Source: Treponema sp. (GTDB taxonomy: Bacteria > Spirochaetota > Spirochaetia > Treponematales > Breznakiellaceae). From it: 12,133 nt of DNA. Location: contig JAIRLZ010000037.1 in NCBI GenBank assembly GCA_031259035.1, forward strand, positions 1 through 12,133, in the 5' to 3' direction. Within the stretch, counting starts at the first letter, position 1; each line of letters opens with the position of its first letter. Made by a program: the position numbers and the translations under genes. Shown here piece after piece: positions 7,332 through 12,133 of the stretch. The notes under the pieces were generated by a model, which had not been told where the DNA came from, did no database searches, and saw only the letters and a program-made list of their open reading frames with translations.

Positions 7332-7353
7332 ATAGTACAACTTCTCTGAAAAG

Positions 7354-7381
7354 TATAAGAGGCGGTCATCCGCCTCTTATA
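7354..7381 (-). promoter_or_regulatory. Perfect palindrome at the GH5 promoter/leader
   Basis: A perfect 12-base inverted repeat (arms 7354-7365 and 7370-7381) with a 4-base loop lies 22 bases upstream of the GH5 start codon. On the minus strand a weak promoter can be drawn with -35 TTGCAT (7397-7402) and -10 TATAAG (7376-7381, spacer 15), which places the -10 inside the palindrome, as an operator would be. Alternatively it is an RNA hairpin: on the minus strand it is followed by ACTTTTC, a poor U-tract, and could end the upstream Rpn/GH26 relic transcript. Confidence 0.5.
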
Positions 7382-7466
7382 ATATCGGCGCATCTCATGC
7401 AATGGCGCGGAAAAACCTCAAAACTTGAGTTCTGTACCTGTACGCGCCCGTAATTTGCGCCCCTCC

Positions 7467-7760
7467 CTAAATAGTTCCCTTGTTGGCTTCGAGAATGGCT
7501 CCGTTTTCCGTGAGCGCACCAATGCGGTCTCCAGTGGAAGCCATCAGGCGGGTTGCGGTATGGGATAATGCCGACGGCATGTTACAATGCCATGAACGCT
7601 TGCCACAAGGATTTTACCGTTGTTTTTGTCGTTCCACCACTCTATGTCTTCAGCTATGGCAGGATACTTGCCCGTATCCCCGTAAACACGGACTGTCAAA
7701 CGCCGTGTTGATACCCGTCGTCCAATCGGAAAGAGCCTTTTGCCGGAGCAGGTAATTCTA
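7467..7760 (-). pseudogene. GH26 relic, internally deleted and frameshifted
   Basis: Read on the minus strand, this matches pieces of the intact GH26 gene at 10523-11662. VYGDTGKYPAI corresponds to VYDDTGKYPAI there, IEWWNDKNNGKILVASVHGIVT corresponds to residues 122-143, and in another frame ASTGDRIGALTENGAI corresponds to residues 293-308 including the nucleophile glutamate. Missing are about 18 residues after KYPAI, everything between VHGIVT and the nucleophile segment (including the acid/base glutamate), and the last 70 residues. A weaker match upstream (WTTGINTAFDSP, another frame) corresponds to WTTNASMDMTAR. The remaining frame ends at a TAG at 7467-7469. It is not functional. Its 5' side is fused in frame to the Rpn nuclease relic, and it lies directly upstream of the intact GH5 gene. 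Confidence 0.82.
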
Positions 7761-8284
7761 CCTGAACTCTTCATTGTTTTCCTTCTGAACTTCACCATAT
7801 TCAAAAAATGTATCCCCATAACGTCGGTCAATACATATTCATGATGGACGTCTTCCCGAAGCCGGAATGTCGTGTGAAACTTTTCAAGTTTCACATAATC
7901 AAAATTCACTATGTTGATTGTGATGACTCGCGGCAAGTCGCCGTAATCCTCCCCTTCTTTTATCCCCGCGACATACTCGCGCGCCCAGTAATAAAGCGTC
8001 CGCTCCGTCATGTTGTGGAGGTCTTTCAGTTGGACTTCTATTTCCGCCTTGATGTTTTTCCGGGTGTCGGTCTCCCCAAGCGCGCGAAAATCAAAAGCGA
8101 CCGATTTATCACCCAAGTTTTCCGCCGAAACGCTTCTGTTTTCGAGAATCCTCACCAGTCTCAGCGGCTTTTCCGAAGAATCCGCCAAAACCGCGTTCAA
8201 AAAAGCCAAGCATTGCTCCTCATCTCCCTTTTCTCCCATAACTTTGAGAAAAAGATAGTCGTTCAGCGGGTTAAACCGTTCTAT
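7544..8284 (-). pseudogene. Rpn-family nuclease (PD-(D/E)XK), truncated, start lost, fused to GH26 relic
   Basis: The first 168 or so codons encode the N-terminal half of an Rpn-type recombination-promoting nuclease / putative transposase. FNPLNDYLFLKVMGEKGDEE is the usual opening, Asp65 in AFDFRALGE and the E-x-Q of AEIEVQL (about 81-86) are the PD-(D/E)XK core, and NMTERTLYYWAREY follows. After NMVKFRRK near 7770 the frame runs into GH26-derived sequence and stops at 7544-7546, so the C-terminal part of a protein of about 280-310 residues is missing. There is no good start codon: the codon where ATG is expected (8282-8284) is ATA, just six bases after a promoter -10. The next in-frame ATG is at 8237-8239, too late for the conserved N-terminus. 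The relatives cut DNA and move with mobile elements or promote recombination; this copy is probably dead. Confidence 0.82.
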
Positions 8285-8290
8285 AATGAC

Positions 8291-8319
8291 AGTTTAGACA
8301 GACTTCCCGGCTTTGTCAA
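8291..8319 (-). promoter_or_regulatory. Promoter of the Rpn relic
   Basis: On the minus strand a perfect -35 TTGACA (8314-8319) is followed after exactly 17 bases by TAAACT (8291-8296) as -10. It points into the Rpn relic, with the expected start codon six bases beyond the -10, the same geometry as the leaderless promoter at 2993-3020. The -35 lies only five bases outside the end of the IS630-type element. Confidence 0.55.
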
Positions 8320-8324
8320 GAAAC

Positions 8325-8794
8325 TAGCGCCTTGTAAAGACTAAATGGACGGGTATAAACCGTGTAGTTTAATACGGGCATCCTTAGTCGTAAACTGCCA
8401 CTTCACCGTCTTTTGATTCCGGTTTCGGTCATGCCGCCATGCCGCCAGTTCACTTTGCAACTTTTCCAGCGTGTCTATCCGCCGGTTAAGGCATTGGCTG
8501 GTCATAACGCTGAGTTCGATCTCCGCTCTGTTAAGCCAGTTCCCGCGCTTGGGCGTATAATGTAATTCCAGCTTTTGCGCTATTCTGAACGCTTCCTCCG
8601 CCGGAAATGTCTCATACAATGAGGACAGCGTGTGCGTGTTCAGATTGTCCATGACCAGCGCCACTTTGTCAGCCTGCGGATATGCTTCGGTCACGATGGA
8701 TTTCACTTCCCGATAAACCTTTCCCCTCATACTGATTACCCCTCCCATGAGCAGGGTATTTTATACCAGAGCTTTTAGCTTAATCAAGGTGCTA
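8325..8794 (-). mobile_element. IS630-type element, internally deleted, both terminal repeats kept
   Basis: The left end reads inward as ACTAGCGCCTTG (8323-8334, + strand) and the right end reads inward as ACTAGCACCTTG (8796-8785, minus strand), 11 of 12 identical. A further partial match follows inside (AAGACTAAA against AAGCTAAA). Both repeats contain TA, the known target dinucleotide of IS630 elements, so the element can be placed between TA copies at 8325-8326 and 8793-8794. Its length of about 470 bases is less than half of a normal IS630 (roughly 1.1 kb), and the transposase keeps only its C-terminal third. It sits between the SGNH esterase gene and the Rpn relic. Confidence 0.72.
8341..8730 (-). 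pseudogene. IS630 family transposase, C-terminal part only
   Basis: The sequence carries the end of the DDE domain of an IS630-type transposase: the second catalytic Asp in VMDNLNTH (Asp28 from the ATG at 8730) and the Glu in HYTPKRGNWLNRAEIEL (Glu70), then the usual C-terminus. The DNA-binding region and the first catalytic Asp are missing; family members have about 340-370 residues. The ATG at 8728-8730 has GGAGGGG eight bases upstream and a TATAAAAT box further upstream, so the original start region may have been joined to the C-terminal part by the deletion; an in-frame ATG at 8748 is also possible. The TAG at 8341-8343 lies inside the terminal repeat. This product cannot transpose by itself but could be mobilised in trans by a full-length relative. 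Confidence 0.83.
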
Positions 8795-8851
8795 GTCGAC
8801 TGGAGGCTTATTATTCTATAACGTCGGCAAACCGGCATCCGCGCCGCCAGC

Positions 8852-10093
8852 CTATTGAGCGGTGCAAATAACGCCTATCACATCAATTGACGCCCCTTCC
8901 CTTTCCTCGTCATCTTGCTCTACATAAAGATGCAGGGTGTACTCTTTTCCCGCTTCAAGGTTGTCGGCGATTTCCGCGTAGGCGTATCCATAATAGCCGC
9001 TGCGATAACTTACGTAGCTGTTGATCGACCTCCATGCGTCAATCTCTTCGATCCAAGCCTCGCCATTGCGGAACTGATCGCTCTCAATGAAAAGCACACC
9101 CACGGATTTGCCCATCACTTTGATGGCAAGATCCGCGTTTGGATCGTTCGTGGTCCAGCCTATAATATCCTCACCGCCGCTCTTTTTCCATTCACCGGGA
9201 AGAGTCGCCTTTTTTGCGGTCCAGCCGGAAGATTCGATGTCCGAGGCGAGATAATCGGTGTCGCTTCCACTAATAAACCGTACATTCTGGAATTCGGCGG
9301 ATACAAGGGCTTGGGGGAGAGTTGTATCAATAGGAGGAATTTTAGAAGGCGGAGAATTCCACGCTACGTCAAGATAGCGTGTAACGCCTGCGGCGATGTT
9401 GGCGTGACCTTCGTTGTTCGGGTGGATGGTTTCACTGCCGGAGAAGTACCGATCCCAGTCAGCAGGTTTCACCCAATCCGCCCAAGCAAGCGTGGGCAAT
9501 CCGTAATAATCGCCGATTTTTTCCTGGTTGGCGCGGGCGCTCTTGTCGGGGTTGGCTTTCTCGTTCACCGCAAGAAGGATCACCGCGCGTTCCGAGTCAT
9601 TGAGCAGTTGCCGCAACGCCCCTTCGTAGGAACGTTGCCGCACCCGCACGCTGAGCCACTGGTCGTTCATGGCGAATTCCACAAACACCACATCGGGATT
9701 ATACGCAAGTACATGATCCTTGACGCGGATCGAAGCGAAAGCGGAATCGGTTCCACTGACGCCGGAATTGCGATAATTGACCGTGCCGCCTGTTTCTTTG
9801 GCTTTCGCCTGCCACCACTGGTTGACAAGTCCAGACCAGCCTGCTGAATCTGCGGGAACCGCTTGGTGTCCCGATGTAATGGAGCCGCCTATGGATACTA
9901 CGGAAATCGTCTCGCCCTGACGGAGTTTCATCATAGCCCGCTGAAGGCGGGGATTGTCAATCGCGCCCAAACCAGAATGTTCGCCTTTGCTAGCGCAGCC
10001 GCCCAACAGAACGATGCCGCATACTGCGCTGCATACTGCGCCGCATACTGCGCCGCACGCCAAAACAGCGCGCGCCCATTGTTTCATTGTCAT
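8852..10093 (-). CDS. SGNH/GDSL hydrolase lipoprotein (esterase-like) with C-terminal domain
   Basis: A 413-residue lipoprotein. The signal peptide ends in LLGGC with Cys33 as the lipid-anchored residue. Residues about 60-245 form an SGNH hydrolase: block I SIGGSITSG with nucleophile Ser71, block II NSGVSGTDS with Gly111, block III FVEFAMND with Asn143, and block V ETIHPNNEGH with His224; the position before it is Glu221 where DxxH is usual. Residues about 255-413 form a second, probably beta-sandwich region without a recognised active site. Such enzymes remove acetyl or other acyl groups from polysaccharides, which fits the neighbouring GH5 and GH26 genes, but the substrate is inferred. I chose the ATG at 10091-10093 because AAGGAG (10101-10106) lies seven bases upstream; a second ATG follows two codons later. 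The hydrophobic core of the signal peptide is built from a 12-base tandem repeat. Confidence 0.88.
   Translation of the reverse strand: MTMKQWARAVLACGAVCGAVCSAVCGIVLLGGCASKGEHSGLGAIDNPRLQRAMMKLRQGETISVVSIGGSITSGHQAVPADSAGWSGLVNQWWQAKAKETGGTVNYRNSGVSGTDSAFASIRVKDHVLAYNPDVVFVEFAMNDQWLSVRVRQRSYEGALRQLLNDSERAVILLAVNEKANPDKSARANQEKIGDYYGLPTLAWADWVKPADWDRYFSGSETIHPNNEGHANIAAGVTRYLDVAWNSPPSKIPPIDTTLPQALVSAEFQNVRFISGSDTDYLASDIESSGWTAKKATLPGEWKKSGGEDIIGWTTNDPNADLAIKVMGKSVGVLFIESDQFRNGEAWIEEIDAWRSINSYVSYRSGYYGYAYAEIADNLEAGKEYTLHLYVEQDDEEREGASIDVIGVICTAQ
10016..10057 (-). repeat. 12-base tandem repeat inside the SGNH signal peptide
   Basis: On the + strand the unit GCCGCATACTGC occurs at 10016-10027, 10028-10039 (one base different) and 10040-10051, followed by a half copy to 10057. 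Read as protein it gives the repeated four-residue pattern A-V-C-G/S in the hydrophobic core of the signal peptide, with four cysteines before the lipobox cysteine. In-frame unit length means copy number could change without breaking the gene. Confidence 0.85.
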
Positions 10094-10145
10094 CTCAATT
10101 CTCCTTATCAATTAGATTAGCCATGGGAAAATATCTATTGTCACT

Positions 10146-10177
10146 TCTATAGCATTCTTTTCAAAAATATATGTCAA
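10146..10177 (-). promoter_or_regulatory. Candidate promoter of the SGNH gene
   Basis: On the minus strand a perfect TTGACA (10172-10177) precedes an AT-rich spacer and TGCTATAGA, giving TATAGA (10146-10151) with an upstream TG. The spacer of 20 bases is long; TGCTAT, 17 bases after the -35, is an alternative. It lies between the GH5 relic and the SGNH start, so the SGNH gene probably has its own promoter rather than depending on the GH26 transcript. Confidence 0.4.
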
Positions 10178-10186
10178 GGCTGCCTG

Positions 10187-10505
10187 CTATGAGTATTCAA
10201 GCCGCGTCCGCTCGCACCCTTCATGCCGCGAGGCGCCGCTTTCGCCGATAATGACCGGCGTTAATTCTCACATGGCAAGCCTATCGGCGAGGGCTTTAAA
10301 ATCGGCGGCCACTGTAGCTTTATCCATTGTGGAACCCAACTCATGCGGGGTTCTCACGCTGCGGAATTCGTAAGGGTCGCGGCAATGCGCCGCCACGATG
10401 GGCTTGTTCACCGCATGTGTCTTTTGGGCGACTTAATAGTTGGCTGCAAATGGTCGCTGAACCTCGTCAATGACACAGCCCTTACAAGACGTCCACCATA
10501 GAACC
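10187..10505 (-). pseudogene. GH5 relic, C-terminal half
   Basis: The minus strand repeats, in decayed form, the intact GH5 gene at 6075-7331 over about residues 240-360. The best frame reads PIVAAHCRDPYEF (intact: LIVAVHYYDPYEFC), then ADFKALADRLAM, an internal TGA at 10268-10270, then PVIIGESGA with the nucleophile glutamate codon at 10241-10243, and ERTRLEYS before a TAG at 10187-10189. Farther upstream, to about 10505, nucleotide similarity continues with frameshifts and deletions (for example TGGACG near 10490 matching the FVDAVRGVG region). The N-terminal 240 residues with the acid/base glutamate are absent. It starts within about 20 bases of the stop of the intact GH26 gene, so a deletion seems to have removed the front of a GH5 gene that once followed GH26. 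Confidence 0.85.
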
Positions 10506-10522
10506 GCCCGCTCCACAGCGAT

Positions 10523-11662
10523 TCATTCCAATAGATACGCCGAAATATCCGGCAATTCATCCAGGGTAATAACCAAGTTATGATTATATACCTTTTGTTT
10601 ATGCGCCAGGGTATTGTGGTGTTCCCCTGTCCAAAAATTATTTTTATGGGACTGACCCGGCGTTGAACCGTAGCCGTCGTTCCATGTCATAAACCACGCC
10701 CACATTGCATTGTCCCGCATACAGGCGTCCGGATCAGGAATCGCGCCGTTTTCTGTGAGCGCGACAATCCGATCCCTATCGGAAACCATCAAAAGAGTCT
10801 CACCGAACTTGTCCGCTTGGGAGCTAAAGTTTTGCGCAGGATTTGGGTATATATCGCTTCCTGCTACATCCACTGTCGCGGCGTTGGGGAACCAATCGGC
10901 GCTTTGACCGTTCCAGACCCATATCAGGTTGTCAAGCCCTTTTGTATTGACAAGGTAATCGTAGATGTACGCCCACAGCGCCTTATACGCATTGGGACCG
11001 CTCGCGCCCCACCAGAACCAGCCGCCGGACGCCTCGTGGAGAGGGCGCCAGATCACGGGAATATCTTGATCTTCCAATTCTTGGAGCCTCTGAGCGACCG
11101 TGTCCAGATCATTTTTAATAAGTGTGAAATCAGAGGAAGAAGCGTCCAGCTTTCCGTTGCGATACGGGATACGGAAATCAGTGTCTTTGGTGTAAAACTG
11201 TTGTTTTGGTCCGATTTTCCAATGCCAACAAAACGTTACAATGCCGTGAACGCCCGGTACAAGAGTCTCGCCGTTGTTTTTACCATCCCACCACTCTATG
11301 GCTTCATCGATCTGCTCTCTGCCGCCGTCAAAGGGAAGCTGGATAAAATCAAAGCCTTTAATGGCAGGATACTTGCCCGTGTCGTCATAAACACGGGCTG
11401 TCATATCCATAGACGCATTGGTTGTCCATGAAGTGTCCATCTGACCGGAGATGATGCGCTTCCCGTAATTATCCTTGAGATAGCTCAAAAGGCGTCTTTT
11501 GTTAGGCGTCGCGTCAGCGTCGGTTCCAAAAGAAACGGGGTTTGCCTCCTCTGGCTGCGAGGGACAGGAGGAACACAGTGCCAGCGCCGTCATTCCTATA
11601 GTGAAAATACGCAGCCGTCGTGAAAAGCCGCGACATGAAAAGCCGATTCTTTTGAAGTTCAT
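10523..11662 (-). CDS. GH26 beta-mannanase-like lipoprotein
   Basis: A 379-residue glycoside hydrolase family 26 enzyme, most members of which are endo-beta-1,4-mannanases. The N-terminus is a basic, long signal peptide ending in LCSSC (Cys33 as likely lipid anchor), so it should face the periplasm or cell surface. The domain opens with LLSYLKDNYGKRIISGQ and carries GFDFIQLPFDG, VTFCWHWKI, the acid/base Glu210 in RPLHEASGGWFWWG, DIYPNP, and the nucleophile Glu304 in ALTENGAIP. The whole domain is present with normal length and no separate carbohydrate-binding module. The gene starts 12 bases after the stop of the outer-membrane-like gene, so they are probably co-transcribed, although the ribosome-binding site is weak. 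A decayed relative lies at 7467-7760. Some GH26 members act on xylan or mixed-linkage glucan, so mannan is the likeliest, not proven, substrate. Confidence 0.93.
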   Translation of the reverse strand: MNFKRIGFSCRGFSRRLRIFTIGMTALALCSSCPSQPEEANPVSFGTDADATPNKRRLLSYLKDNYGKRIISGQMDTSWTTNASMDMTARVYDDTGKYPAIKGFDFIQLPFDGGREQIDEAIEWWDGKNNGETLVPGVHGIVTFCWHWKIGPKQQFYTKDTDFRIPYRNGKLDASSSDFTLIKNDLDTVAQRLQELEDQDIPVIWRPLHEASGGWFWWGASGPNAYKALWAYIYDYLVNTKGLDNLIWVWNGQSADWFPNAATVDVAGSDIYPNPAQNFSSQADKFGETLLMVSDRDRIVALTENGAIPDPDACMRDNAMWAWFMTWNDGYGSTPGQSHKNNFWTGEHHNTLAHKQKVYNHNLVITLDELPDISAYLLE

Positions 11663-11674
11663 GGTTCGTCTTAT

Positions 11675-12133
11675 TTAAAAGCCAGCTCTTATTAATATGG
11701 GAATAAATAGTTCAAAGTCCAACTGCTTGCCGTTCCATTCGAGGGGCAACCGGCCTACCACGCCGGCTTTAATTGCGCCCGCGCCAAGATTTCTCTCGAT
11801 CCATACGCCCAAGCCCGCCATCATGCTGTCTTTTTGCAATGCATTTATGTCGTCTTTCTGTTCATACTCGAAGCCGATGTCCGCGCCAATAGTTGCAAAA
11901 CTCAATGCGTAGGAAGGGACAAGGTACGCCACGAGGTCTAAACCGGATTGTTTTACCGCTCCAAGACTGGCAGAATCGCTGCCGAGGAACGCGGCGTCAA
12001 TATGCCCGTTAAAGCGGAACCCGTAGTTGCGGTAGGTGAAGCCGATGGAAGCCTGATAATCTTTTTTCTTTTTATAGGTGGATTTGTCCTCTTGGTTTAT
12101 GCCTTCAAAAGGAATTTTAACGCCTATGTCCAA
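11675..12133 (-). CDS. Outer-membrane beta-barrel-like protein, C-terminal part
   Basis: The last 152 residues of a gene that enters from beyond the right edge. The sequence is a run of amphipathic strands with alternating aromatic and polar residues, such as ASIGFTYRNYGFRFNGHID, LSFATIGADIGFEYEQ and KAGVVGRLPLEWNG, with short polar turns. It ends in phenylalanine (IRAGF), as many outer-membrane barrel proteins do. There is no recognisable enzymatic motif. It directly precedes the GH26 gene with a 12-base gap and probably shares its transcript, so it may help sugars cross the outer membrane; this is inference from position. I do not recognise a named family, and the missing N-terminus prevents a check for a signal peptide. 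Confidence 0.6.
   Translation of the reverse strand: MDIGVKIPFEGINQEDKSTYKKKKDYQASIGFTYRNYGFRFNGHIDAAFLGSDSASLGAVKQSGLDLVAYLVPSYALSFATIGADIGFEYEQKDDINALQKDSMMAGLGVWIERNLGAGAIKAGVVGRLPLEWNGKQLDFELFIPILIRAGF

Noticed and set aside
7354..7381. CRISPR repeat or attachment site at the palindrome
   Set aside because: It occurs once only, with no spaced copies and no adjacent integrase or cas gene.
8915..9847. Long + strand open frame opposite the SGNH gene
   Set aside because: It has no plausible ribosome-binding site or recognisable domain, while the minus strand has all SGNH blocks and a lipoprotein signal.

Overview
The window looks like an accessory region of a spirochaete chromosome, most like a termite-gut Treponema. 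That is inference from gene style: double-membrane lipoprotein enzymes for plant polysaccharide, an outer-membrane barrel-like protein, an Rpn-type nuclease relic and fairly balanced base composition. No marker gene settles the taxonomy.

Left part (1-4912, + strand). The window opens in the 3' end of a periplasmic substrate-binding protein gene of the branched-chain amino acid ABC type, with an apparent frameshift near base 52. Next is a tight two-gene operon: an acetyl-CoA hydrolase/CoA-transferase family enzyme (584-1912) whose stop overlaps the start of an alpha/beta hydrolase (1912-2730), closed by a strong hairpin. A beta-CASP metallo-beta-lactamase RNA nuclease (3027-4481) follows; its promoter lies so close to the start codon that the mRNA is probably leaderless. 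Its stop overlaps the start of a cysteine-free Rrf2-type regulator (4478-4912).

Middle part (4913-6074) is a graveyard. It holds a possible transposase zinc-ribbon scrap, a sodium:alanine symporter gene that has lost both ends, and on the minus strand a fragment of the 5' end of glycyl-tRNA synthetase, also frameshifted.

Right part (6075-12133, minus strand) is a polysaccharide-degradation cluster. In transcription order: the 3' end of an outer-membrane-like protein, an intact GH26 lipoprotein (mannanase-like), a GH5 relic, an intact SGNH/GDSL esterase-like lipoprotein, an internally deleted IS630-type element with both terminal inverted repeats, an Rpn nuclease gene fused to a GH26 relic, and an intact GH5 lipoprotein (GH5_4-like endoglucanase).

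The most interesting pattern is the order GH26 - GH5 relic ... GH26 relic - GH5. It is best explained by duplication of a GH26-GH5 pair followed by reciprocal loss, so that each copy kept a different enzyme. The surviving enzymes would work together outside or on the surface of the cell: GH26 on mannan, GH5 on beta-glucan or xyloglucan, and the SGNH enzyme removing acyl groups.
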